This document shows, piece after piece, positions 44,008-52,892 of a stretch of 64,000 bases of DNA (position 1 is its first letter; each line of letters begins with the position of its first letter). The position numbers and the translations under genes were made by a program. The stretch lies in NCBI GenBank assembly GCA_028693555.1, contig JAQUVD010000002.1, positions 62,001 through 126,000 of the forward strand, given 5' to 3'. The notes beneath the pieces are model-generated. The model saw only the letters and a program-made list of their open reading frames with translations, was not told the DNA's origin and did not search any database. This DNA comes from Hespellia sp. GTDB taxonomy: Bacteria > Bacillota > Clostridia > Lachnospirales > Lachnospiraceae.

Positions 44008-44928
44008 ATGAACAAACCAGTATTAGTAATTATGGCGGCAGGAATGGGTAGCAGATATGGTGGATTGAAGCAGATTGATCCAGTGGATGAGCAGGGACAT
44101 ATTATTATGGATTTCTCTATTTATGATGCGAAAAAAGCAGGATTTGAGAAAGTAGTATTTATTATAAAAAAAGAGAATGAAGCGGATTTCAAAGCAAGTA
44201 TTGGTGACCGCATGAGCGAGCAGATGGAAGTGTCTTATGTATTTCAGGATCTGCACAACCTTCCGGAAGGATATGAACTGCCGGAAGGACGAGTGAAACC
44301 ATTTGGAACGGGACATGCAATCTTAAGCTGTCTTGGAACTGTGGATGGCCCATTTGCGGTCATCAATGCAGACGATTATTATGGACAGCATGCACTTCAG
44401 GTAATCTATGAGTATCTTGCAACACATGAGGACGATGACAAATACCGATATACAATGGTTGGATATATTTTAAAGAATACACTGACAGAGAATGGACATG
44501 TTGCTCGCGGCATCTGCGAGACGGATGAAAATGGTTTCCTTGTGGATATCATAGAGCGTACACGTATTGAAAAGACGGAGAGCGGAGCAGCATTTACAGA
44601 GGATGACGGAGCAACATGGGAAGACGTTTCACCGGACGCAATCGTGTCGATGAATATGTTCGGCTTCACAGAGAGCATTCTGACAGAGTTAAAGGAAAGA
44701 TTCCCGAAATTCCTCGAAGAGAACCTGAAGACAAATCCGATGAAATGTGAATATTTCCTCCCAAGTGTAGTGGATCAGCTCCTAAAAGAAGATAAGGCTA
44801 CCGTAGAAGTACTCAAGTCTACAGACAGATGGTATGGCGTTACATACAAAGAGGATAAACCGGTTGTAGTTGCGGCAATCAAAGCATTGAAGGCTCAGGG
44901 GCTGTATCCGGAGTATCTATGGGAATAG
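44008..44928 (+). CDS. Sugar-1-phosphate nucleotidyltransferase family protein
   Basis: 306 residues with the nucleotidyltransferase signature at the N-terminus (VIMAAGMGSRYGGLKQIDPV), FGTGHAILSC and AVINADDYYG (metal-binding Asp). Between nahK and galE, it is the natural candidate to make UDP-GlcNAc/GalNAc or UDP-Gal from the hexose-1-phosphates, replacing the LnpC-type uridylyltransferase or GalT of the bifidobacterial pathway. The sequence is unlike classic GalU, being shorter in the core and with a different C-terminus. GGAGGT at 43995-44000 fits 44008, not the ATG at 43993. Confidence 0.82.
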   Translation: MNKPVLVIMAAGMGSRYGGLKQIDPVDEQGHIIMDFSIYDAKKAGFEKVVFIIKKENEADFKASIGDRMSEQMEVSYVFQDLHNLPEGYELPEGRVKPFGTGHAILSCLGTVDGPFAVINADDYYGQHALQVIYEYLATHEDDDKYRYTMVGYILKNTLTENGHVARGICETDENGFLVDIIERTRIEKTESGAAFTEDDGATWEDVSPDAIVSMNMFGFTESILTELKERFPKFLEENLKTNPMKCEYFLPSVVDQLLKEDKATVEVLKSTDRWYGVTYKEDKPVVVAAIKALKAQGLYPEYLWE

Positions 44929-45010
44929 ACCGTAATAGCAGATTGCTGAAAAAATAAGTGATTTTGCATAAAATATGGAAAGAAATTGCATTTCATGAAT
45001 TTGTAAAGCA

Positions 45011-45019
45011 TGGTATACT
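45011..45019 (+). promoter_or_regulatory. Extended -10 of the galE promoter
   Basis: TGG-TATACT with only a poor -35 17 bp upstream. galE can therefore be expressed apart from the sugar locus. Confidence 0.5.
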
Positions 45020-45071
45020 GAATAAGTGAAAATAGTAAACATTCGAATCAGACGAATAAGGAGGATTTATC

Positions 45072-46088
45072 ATGGCTATTTTAGTTGCAGGAGGAGCAGG
45101 TTATATCGGAAGTCATACCTGTATTGAATTGTTAAACAGAGGATTTGAGGTTGTAGTATTTGATAACCTTTCCAACTCATGTGAGGAATCATTGAACCGT
45201 GTCAAAGAGCTGACAGGAAAAGATCTTACATTTTATAAAGGTGACTGTTTAAACCGCGAAGATTTAGAGGAAGTATTTGCAAAAGAGCAGATTGAATCTG
45301 TAATTAATTTTGCAGGTATGAAGGCTGTCGGAGAGTCGGTTGCGAAGCCATGGGAATATTATCATAATAATATTACCGGTACATTGATTCTCTGCGATGT
45401 GATGAGAAAACACGGATGTAAGAACATTGTGTTTAGTTCGTCTGCAACGGTGTATGGTAATCCGGCTGAGATTCCAATTACAGAGAACTGTCCTAAGGGT
45501 GAGATTACGAACCCATACGGTCAGACCAAGGGAATGCTGGAGCAGATTCTGACGGATATTGCAAAAGCAGATCCAGAGTGGAATGTCATGCTTCTTCGTT
45601 ACTTTAATCCAATCGGTGCTCATGAGTCAGGAAGAATCGGAGAAGACCCGAAGGGGATTCCAAACAATCTGGTTCCATATATCGCACAGGTAGCGGTTGG
45701 TAAATTAAAATGTCTTGGTGTATTCGGTGATGATTATGATACTCCGGACGGAACCGGTGTCAGAGATTATATCCATGTTGTTGATCTTGCAGTTGGACAT
45801 GTAAAGGCAATCGAGAAGATGAGAGAGACAAAGGGCGTGAATGTCTATAATCTTGGAACAGGTGTTGGCTATAGCGTACTTGATATTCTCCATGCTTATG
45901 AGAAGGCTTGCGGGAAAGAACTCCCTTATGAAATCAAACCAAGACGTGCAGGAGACATTGCCACATGCTATTCCGATCCTGCCAAGGCTAAGAAGGAACT
46001 TGGCTGGGTGGCAGAACATGGAATTGAAGATATGTGTGCAGATTCCTGGAGATGGCAGTCTATGAATCCGGATGGATACCGCTCATGA
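45072..46088 (+). CDS. galE: UDP-glucose 4-epimerase
   Basis: Interconverts UDP-Gal and UDP-Glc (and possibly the N-acetyl forms). 338 residues. N-terminal [11 protein letters not shown] (NAD fold), [10 protein letters not shown] and YGQTKGMLE (catalytic Tyr-x3-Lys), and [10 protein letters not shown]. Completes the GNB/LNB route (LnpD equivalent). AAGGAGG precedes the ATG. Its stop overlaps the start of the ABC-F gene. Confidence 0.96.
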   Translation: MAILVAGGAGYIGSHTCIELLNRGFEVVVFDNLSNSCEESLNRVKELTGKDLTFYKGDCLNREDLEEVFAKEQIESVINFAGMKAVGESVAKPWEYYHNNITGTLILCDVMRKHGCKNIVFSSSATVYGNPAEIPITENCPKGEITNPYGQTKGMLEQILTDIAKADPEWNVMLLRYFNPIGAHESGRIGEDPKGIPNNLVPYIAQVAVGKLKCLGVFGDDYDTPDGTGVRDYIHVVDLAVGHVKAIEKMRETKGVNVYNLGTGVGYSVLDILHAYEKACGKELPYEIKPRRAGDIATCYSDPAKAKKELGWVAEHGIEDMCADSWRWQSMNPDGYRS

Positions 46089-47884
46089 ATCTATTAACCA
46101 TGGAAAATGTTACCAAGGCCTTTACGGATCGTGTCCTTTTGGATCAGGTGAATTTTAGTATCAATGAGCATGAGAAGATTGGAATTGTTGGTATCAATGG
46201 AACTGGAAAGTCAACACTGTTGAAGCTGATTGCCGGTATTGAGAGTACGGATGAAGGAAGCGTGACAAAGGGAAATCAGGTTCACCTGCGTTATCTTCCA
46301 CAGACGCCAGAATTTGAGCCGGGCACAACAATTCTGCAGGCAGTCTTAAAAGACAATATTACCGAGATGAATGAATGGTCCATCGAGAGTGAAGCGAAGG
46401 CGATGATACAAAAGCTGGAGCTTCCGGGTTATGACGAGAAAGTGGAACATTTATCTGGCGGACAGCGAAAGAGGGTTGCTTTGGGCAACGCTCTTTTGGC
46501 GCCTGTAGAGATATTGATTCTGGATGAGCCTACCAACCACTTGGATAATGCCATCTCATCCTGGCTGGAGGAATATCTGATTGCATTTAAGGGAGCAATC
46601 GTGATGGTAACCCATGATCGATATTTCCTTGATCGTGTTGCAACACGGATTGATGAAATTGACCGCGCAAAGATGTATTCGTATCCAGGTAATTACTCGG
46701 AATTTGTGCAACTGAAGGCGCAGCGTCAGGATATGGCGATTGCAACAGAGAGAAAAAGGCAGAGCCTGCTTCGCACAGAACTTGAATGGCTGCACAGGGG
46801 TGCAAGAGCACGTTCAACTAAACAGAAGGCACATATCGAACGAATCGAACAAATGCAGGAGATGAAGGCACCTGAAACAGATGTTTCTGTCTCGATGAAT
46901 TCCGTTTCTTCCCGCATGGGAAAGAAGACTATAGAATTAGAAGGAATCTGTAAAGCGTATGGCAGCCGGAAGTTAATTGAAGACTTTACGTATATTTTCC
47001 TGAAGAACGATCGAATCGGTATGATTGGTGAAAACGGATGTGGCAAAAGTACGCTGCTCAAGATTATGACGGGTGTACTTCTGGCAGACCGTGGAACCAT
47101 TGAAATCGGTGAAACGATCCGCATTGGATATTTCTCACAGGAAAATGAATATATGGACGATACGGTCCGTGTCATTGATTATGTCAAAGAGGTTGGTGAT
47201 TATATTCAGACAACGGATGGGATGATTACGGCGGCACAGATGCTGGAACGATTTTTATTTGAAGGGTCAATGCAGTACTCACTGATTGGAAAATTATCCG
47301 GTGGTGAGAAGCGCAGGCTCTATCTGCTCCGTGTGCTGATGAGTGCACCGAACGTGTTGATTCTGGATGAGCCGACAAATGATCTGGACATTCAGACACT
47401 GACGATTCTGGAAGATTATCTGGATCATTTTGATGGAATCGTGATTACGGTCTCACATGACCGTTATTTTCTCGACCGCATTGTAAGACGGATTTTTGCA
47501 TTCGAAGATGGTGGAAACATCCGTCAGTATGAAGGCGGGTATTCGGATTATCTGCTTGCGAGACCCGATAACGCAGAGGATGCTGCTGTGGCTTCTTCTG
47601 TTGAAGTGAAGGAAGAGTCCTGGAAGTCCGAGAGATCCTTGAAATTCAGCTATAAAGAAAAGCAGGAATTCGAGGAAATTGATGATGAGATTGCCAATTT
47701 GGAAGAAAAGATTTCCTCTTTGGAGGAGGAGATTGCACAAAACGCCAGCAATTACGGAAAATTGAATGAGCTTATGGAAGAAAAAGCCATCGCAGAGGGA
47801 AATTTAGAAACGAAAATGGATCGCTGGGTCTATTTAAACGATCTACATGATCAGATTGTAGCGCAGAAAAATGAAATAAAATAG
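46085..47884 (+). CDS. ABC-F family ATP-binding protein
   Basis: 599 residues, two ABC domains without membrane segments. First: [12 protein letters not shown] and [18 protein letters not shown] with [11 protein letters not shown]; second: [12 protein letters not shown] and [19 protein letters not shown] with [11 protein letters not shown]. Between them is the interdomain linker with basic residues. A C-terminal coiled coil (about 525-599) is present. ABC-F proteins act on ribosomes, either as translation factors (Uup/Ydif group) or as antibiotic-resistance factors. Length and C-terminal coiled coil favour the Uup-like housekeeping group. Starts at ATGA overlapping galE. Confidence 0.9.
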   Translation: MNLLTMENVTKAFTDRVLLDQVNFSINEHEKIGIVGINGTGKSTLLKLIAGIESTDEGSVTKGNQVHLRYLPQTPEFEPGTTILQAVLKDNITEMNEWSIESEAKAMIQKLELPGYDEKVEHLSGGQRKRVALGNALLAPVEILILDEPTNHLDNAISSWLEEYLIAFKGAIVMVTHDRYFLDRVATRIDEIDRAKMYSYPGNYSEFVQLKAQRQDMAIATERKRQSLLRTELEWLHRGARARSTKQKAHIERIEQMQEMKAPETDVSVSMNSVSSRMGKKTIELEGICKAYGSRKLIEDFTYIFLKNDRIGMIGENGCGKSTLLKIMTGVLLADRGTIEIGETIRIGYFSQENEYMDDTVRVIDYVKEVGDYIQTTDGMITAAQMLERFLFEGSMQYSLIGKLSGGEKRRLYLLRVLMSAPNVLILDEPTNDLDIQTLTILEDYLDHFDGIVITVSHDRYFLDRIVRRIFAFEDGGNIRQYEGGYSDYLLARPDNAEDAAVASSVEVKEESWKSERSLKFSYKEKQEFEEIDDEIANLEEKISSLEEEIAQNASNYGKLNELMEEKAIAEGNLETKMDRWVYLNDLHDQIVAQKNEIK

Positions 47885-47891
47885 CACAGAA

Positions 47892-47911
47892 CTTGATTAA
47901 ATTTAATCAAG
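47892..47911. repeat. 20-bp perfect palindrome downstream of the ABC-F gene
   Basis: CTTGATTAAA followed by its exact complement TTTAATCAAG. No T run follows; it could be an operator for the ilvN promoter 30 bp away or a weak terminator. Confidence 0.5.
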
Positions 47912-47939
47912 CAAATTGAAGAATAGTTATAAAAGACAC

Positions 47940-47968
47940 TTGACAACGAGAAAAGAAATTGATACTAT
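47940..47968 (+). promoter_or_regulatory. Promoter of ilvN-ilvC with adjacent leader hairpin
   Basis: TTGACA (47940-47945), 17-bp spacer, TACTAT (47963-47968). Directly after it, AAAAACAGA/TCTGTTTTT (47971-47994) would form a hairpin at the very start of the transcript. Confidence 0.7.
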
Positions 47969-48012
47969 ATAAAAACAGAACGCACTCTGTTTTTGAGAAA
48001 GTGAGGCAAGAT

Positions 48013-48522
48013 ATGAGCGATGTAAGAAGACAAGTCTATTCTTTACTGGTACACAATAACCCGGGAGTGTTGAGCCGGATTGCCGGACTGTTCAGCAGAC
48101 GAGGCTATAGTATTGACAGTATTACAGCGGGCACGACGGCAGATGCGAGGTATACAAGAATTACAGTCGTATCAACGGGCGATGATCTGATTTTATCTCA
48201 GATTGAGAAGCAGGTTCGTAAGCTGGAAGATGTGGCTGAGATTAAGCTGTTGAATGCAGACGAATCAGTATTTCGTGAGTTAATGATGGTAAAGGTTCGT
48301 GTCGATGCAGCACATCGGGCAGAAGTAATCTCGGTAGCAGATATTTTCAGAGCGAAGATTGTCGATGTGGGTCAGGATTCACTGATGTGTGAACTTACCG
48401 GTAATCAGTCAAAACTGGAAGCGTTTCTCGAATTGTTAGAAGGATATGAGATCTTAGAGCTTGCCAGAACCGGAATTACGGCTTTGGAACGTGGCATCAA
48501 CAATGTTACATATTTAGACTAA
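48013..48522 (+). CDS. ilvN: Acetolactate synthase small (regulatory) subunit
   Basis: Regulatory subunit of acetohydroxyacid synthase, conferring valine feedback. 169 residues: N-terminal ACT domain (YSLLVHNNPGVLSRIAGLFSRRGY, parts VHNNPGVLSRIAGLF) and a C-terminal second domain. The frame opens at 47959 inside the promoter; GTGAGG upstream of 48013 and the family N-terminus fix the start. The catalytic subunit gene ilvB is not adjacent, which is unusual for this operon. Confidence 0.94.
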   Translation: MSDVRRQVYSLLVHNNPGVLSRIAGLFSRRGYSIDSITAGTTADARYTRITVVSTGDDLILSQIEKQVRKLEDVAEIKLLNADESVFRELMMVKVRVDAAHRAEVISVADIFRAKIVDVGQDSLMCELTGNQSKLEAFLELLEGYEILELARTGITALERGINNVTYLD

Positions 48523-48578
48523 CAACAGATATCGTAAGCTAGAGGCTCGTAGCCTTTAACTATACAAAATTATTTTCA

Positions 48579-48597
48579 TGCCGGCAAAGTTCCGGCA
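48579..48597 (+). repeat. Small hairpin upstream of ilvC
   Basis: TGCCGG-N7-CCGGCA just before the ilvC ribosome site, preceded by another short repeat AGGCTCGTAGCCT (48543-48555). May stabilise or tune the ilvC part of the message. Confidence 0.45.
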
Positions 48598-48608
48598 GCA
48601 ATGATTAG

Positions 48609-49642
<1,034 letters not shown>

Positions 49643-49643
<1 letters not shown>

Positions 49644-50210
49644 GTTAGAGTCCGTGGATTTCGGGTGCGTGTAAGTTGTATCCGAGGGCTGTAATTGTAG
49701 TTAAGAAAGACTAAAATAAATAAGAGAGATTATATGTGGTACCGTGATGAACCGAGCAAGAATCTGATGATTCTTACTCTAAGCATCACTGACAACATGA
49801 ATTGAAATTCATGTTGTCCCCACACATAATCTCTCTTATTTATTAAGTCTTTCTAGAACTCCAATGAATGCCCTCAGCTACGACTTACACCCACCCGAAA
49901 TCCACTCACTCCAACTTGCACCAAATGGTCTTGCGCATTTGAATTTAGTCGAAGAAACTAGATGAGAGCCCGCATATTGTCATCACGGACATTAAGCAGT
50001 GTGTTAGAGATAAGCAAAAAGAAGATGTATCATATATGGACTGAAATTTACTTTCAAAGTAAATTTCAAGTGCTGTTGAAAGTAGTTTTCATCAGAAAAC
50101 TGCTTGAATGAGCACGGTGTCCTTAGCTGATGCATCTTCTTTTTGACTTAGCTCTTACATACGGCTTATAGTCCGCGAGGGCAATATGCAGGCTCTCATC
50201 GAATGTCTTC
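49643..50210 (+). repeat. Structured intergenic element, copy 2 (two inverted cruciform units)
   Basis: Same build as 9230-9832. Unit A (49643-49920) pairs AGTTAGAGTCCGTGGATTTC with the complement at the 3' side, near CCACTCACTCCAACT, and carries GTGATG..CATCAC with AAGAATC/GATTCTT plus ACAACATGAAT/ATTCATGTTGT. Unit B (49951-50210) begins GATGAGAGCCCGCATATTG and ends with CAATATGCAGGCTCTCATC. The corresponding arm in copy 1 is GATGAGTGTCTGCGCATTG: the bases differ but both arms changed together. The 5' arm of unit A is shorter than in copy 1, running into the ilvC stop. The 150 bases after it, up to deoB, hold only promoter-like sequence. Confidence 0.85.
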
Positions 50211-50362
50211 CACTAAATCAAACCACGATCCAAACGGTTTTGTGCAGAAAAATTTCTCCATATACATTTATTTTCTAAAGTGATAAAATAAAACTAACAA
50301 TGACGGAAAGGAACGGTTTTGGATATTCTAAATCATAAGCAGTTAAGGGAGATTGAAATATA

Positions 50363-51541
50363 ATGGAAGACAGACGGATTTTTTTGATTGTATTAGACAG
50401 CTATGGAATTGGAAATGCACCGGATGCGGCAGATTTTGGGGATGAAGGAAGCAATACGCTTGCAACAATTGTACGTTCATCTAGATATGATACACCAAAC
50501 ATGAGAAAAATTGGATTGTTTAATATTGATGGAGTGTCTTGTGGCGGAAAAGAGGAGACAACGATTGGCACCTATGGAAGATTGGCTGAAAGCTCGAAAG
50601 GGAAAGATACAACGATCGGACACTGGGAGATTGCAGGTGTGATTTCGCCGAATCCGCTGCCTACGTTTCCGAATGGATTTCCGAAGAAGATGCTGGAGGA
50701 GTTTGGCAGACGAACGGGAAGAGGTATTCTCTGTAATCAGCCTTATTCCGGAACGGAAGTGATCAAAGCCTATGGCGATGAGCATGTCAGGAGCGGTAGT
50801 CTGATTGTATATACTTCTGCGGACAGCGTGTTCCAGATTGCGGCACATGAGGATGTTGTGCCGGTGGAAGAATTGTATCACTGCTGTGAAATTGCACGCG
50901 AGCTGTTGACAGGCGAGCTTGGCGTGGGTCGTGTGATTGCGCGGCCGTTTATCGGTGCGAACGGAAATTATACGCGGACATCGAATCGCCATGATTTTTC
51001 TCTTATGCCGCCAAAAGATACAATGCTGGATATGCTGGTTGATGCCGGTTATGATACCTATGGAATTGGTAAGATTTATGATATCTTTGCAGGCAAAGGA
51101 ATTCAGCATACACAGCGTATCGTCAGTAATGAGGACGGAATGAATAAGACAATTGCCGCGCTTGAGACGGCAATGAAAGGAATATGTTTTGTAAACCTTG
51201 TAGATTTCGACATGCTTTACGGGCACCGCAATGATATCGAAGGGTATGCAAACGCAGCAACGGAGTTTGATAAAAAGCTTGGGATATTTATGAAAGGAAT
51301 GCGGGATTCAGATATTTTGATGATTACGGCGGATCATGGATGTGACCCTGGATTTAAAGGGACGGATCATTCACGCGAATGCGTGCCATTTCTTGCGTAT
51401 GGTAAAGATGTCAAAGGAAACGTATCAATTGGAACAAGGCATACGTTTGCAGATATAGCAGCAACTGTGCTGGATATTCTGGATGTGGAGAATCGAACGG
51501 ATGGAACAAGTTTTAAAGAACAGATGATGAAAGGAATATGA
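50363..51541 (+). CDS. deoB: Phosphopentomutase
   Basis: Interconverts ribose/deoxyribose 1- and 5-phosphates in nucleoside salvage. 392 residues of the alkaline-phosphatase superfamily: LIVLDSYGIGNAPDA (metal Asp), KDTTIGHWEIAG (catalytic Thr), and TADHGCDPGFKGTDHSRECVP (parts TADHGCDPG, GTDHSRECVP; metal-binding Asp/His). GGGAG precedes by about 11 bases. Next gene is cdd, one base on. Confidence 0.96.
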   Translation: MEDRRIFLIVLDSYGIGNAPDAADFGDEGSNTLATIVRSSRYDTPNMRKIGLFNIDGVSCGGKEETTIGTYGRLAESSKGKDTTIGHWEIAGVISPNPLPTFPNGFPKKMLEEFGRRTGRGILCNQPYSGTEVIKAYGDEHVRSGSLIVYTSADSVFQIAAHEDVVPVEELYHCCEIARELLTGELGVGRVIARPFIGANGNYTRTSNRHDFSLMPPKDTMLDMLVDAGYDTYGIGKIYDIFAGKGIQHTQRIVSNEDGMNKTIAALETAMKGICFVNLVDFDMLYGHRNDIEGYANAATEFDKKLGIFMKGMRDSDILMITADHGCDPGFKGTDHSRECVPFLAYGKDVKGNVSIGTRHTFADIAATVLDILDVENRTDGTSFKEQMMKGI

Positions 51542-51542
51542 A

Positions 51543-51977
51543 ATGTTAAGCAATGAGAAGATTTTCGAATTGATTCGTCTTGCGTATGAGGTGCAGAAAT
51601 GTGCATATACACCATATTCGCACTGGCAGGTGGGAGCAGCACTGCTCTCAAAAAGTGGAAACGTCTTTACAGGCTGCAATATTGAAAATGCGGCATATAC
51701 TCCGACAAACTGTGCGGAGAGAACTGCGTTTTTCAAAGCAATATCAGAAGGAGAGCGACTTTTTGAAGCAATTGCGATTGTCGGCAATGCACAAGGCGAG
51801 CGGCCCGGAGAGGGAGATTACTGCACGCCATGCGGCGTGTGCAGACAGGTGATGATGGAATTTTGTGATCCGGATACATTTCAGATTATTCTGGCGAAGG
51901 ATTATGAAAAATATCAGATCGTGATGCTCAAAGATTTGATGCCGATGGGGTTTGGTCCGGCGACATTGAGAAAATAA
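51543..51977 (+). CDS. cdd: Cytidine deaminase
   Basis: Zinc enzyme deaminating cytidine and deoxycytidine. 144 residues, tetrameric short form. NIENAAYTPTNCAERTAF holds the first zinc Cys and catalytic Glu; CTPCGVCRQ the other two Cys. Forms the nucleoside-salvage pair with deoB. Confidence 0.96.
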   Translation: MLSNEKIFELIRLAYEVQKCAYTPYSHWQVGAALLSKSGNVFTGCNIENAAYTPTNCAERTAFFKAISEGERLFEAIAIVGNAQGERPGEGDYCTPCGVCRQVMMEFCDPDTFQIILAKDYEKYQIVMLKDLMPMGFGPATLRK

Positions 51978-52021
51978 AACGTCTGCGAACTACAGTATCG
52001 TGTAGTTTGCAGACGTTTTTT
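51975..52021. terminator. Strong bidirectional terminator between cdd and the tetR gene
   Basis: AAAACGTCTGC-AACTACA pairs with TGTAGTT-GCAGACGTTTTTT; T runs occur on both strands. Confidence 0.9.
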
Positions 52022-52062
52022 GCGAAGCATGCAAGTGAAAGCTCCGATGAACCTGTCTCTTA

Positions 52063-52683
52063 TCAGATGTGTTCTTCTATAATATGATTATGGATAATTG
52101 CCCGTATGTGATCATTCAAATAGGGTTTCATTTCCTCATAAGGGACTGGCTCGTTGTCCAGAATGGTACTGTAGGAGGTGGAGCTTGCCAATTCAATAAT
52201 CGTAAAGAGCATGATTTCCGGATCTTTTAAATGGACTTCCGGATTTTTCTCGACCATCTTGTGATAGAAGTCCATAAAATGAATTTCATTTGTCAGATTG
52301 TCATTAGAAAGTGCTTTTCGAAAAAGTCCCCAGCTCAAGTTCTTGTAGATAAAGCGAAGTGTCATCTTATTCGTATTAAGTTCATCTAAAATATAATCGA
52401 CAATGAAGATGATTTTGTCTTCAAATTTCGGATAAAGCAGTTGGTCAGTCAGCAGGGCATTGTAAGCCGAGACAAAAAGCTTTTCTGCCGTATGCGCAAT
52501 CAGGCGGTCGCGGATATCGTATTTATCTTTGAAATACAGGTAGAACGTGCCTTTGGCAACGCCGGCTTTATTTACAATATCATGAATCGAGGTCTTCTCG
52601 ATTCCATTCGATATAAACAGATCATAAGCACTTTTAAATAGAGCATCTAATTTGATTTGCTTATTCTCTTGTATTTTCCCCAT
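52063..52683 (-). CDS. TetR family repressor of the MMPL exporter operon
   Basis: 206 residues: N-terminal helix-turn-helix (about 8-55; FISNGIEKTSIHDIVNKAGVAKGTFYLYFKDKYD, parts TSIHDIVNKAGVAKGTFYLYF) and a divergent ligand-binding C-terminal domain. It faces the exporter across a region with three copies of TGAC-N5-GTCA, so it probably represses both directions and is released by an exported or toxic ligand. The frame opens 36 codons earlier inside the operators; AAGAGG fits 52683. Confidence 0.9.
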   Translation of the reverse strand: MGKIQENKQIKLDALFKSAYDLFISNGIEKTSIHDIVNKAGVAKGTFYLYFKDKYDIRDRLIAHTAEKLFVSAYNALLTDQLLYPKFEDKIIFIVDYILDELNTNKMTLRFIYKNLSWGLFRKALSNDNLTNEIHFMDFYHKMVEKNPEVHLKDPEIMLFTIIELASSTSYSTILDNEPVPYEEMKPYLNDHIRAIIHNHIIEEHI

Positions 52684-52762
52684 TGTTTGATACCTCTTTT
52701 CGTAGTATTTTACGCTTGAAAGAGCAAGTGATGATGGTCGTGTCATCACATAAGTTTGTTTT

Positions 52763-52866
52763 ATTATAATTAAAAAGTGACCAAAAGTCAAATTCTTTCG
52801 AAATAATATTGACTTTTGGTCATTTTAGAGTTATATTACGTTTAGCTTGAAAGTGACTAATGGTCA
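52763..52866. promoter_or_regulatory. Divergent tetR/exporter promoters with three operators
   Basis: Operators TGACCAAAAGTCA (52778-52790), TGACTTTTGGTCA (52810-52822) and TGACTAATGGTCA (52854-52866). The minus promoter reads TTGACT (52791-52786), 17 bp, TATAAT (52768-52763); the plus promoter TTGACT (52809-52814), 17 bp, TATATT (52832-52837). Each -35 lies inside an operator, and operator 1 is the exact reverse complement of operator 2. Confidence 0.85.
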
Positions 52867-52892
52867 TTTATAGAAAAGGGAGGCTATTTAAC

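Noticed and set aside
46085-47884. ABC-F protein as an antibiotic-resistance determinant
   Set aside because: Its length, C-terminal coiled coil and place behind galE fit the housekeeping translation-factor group better; no resistance-type features are visible.
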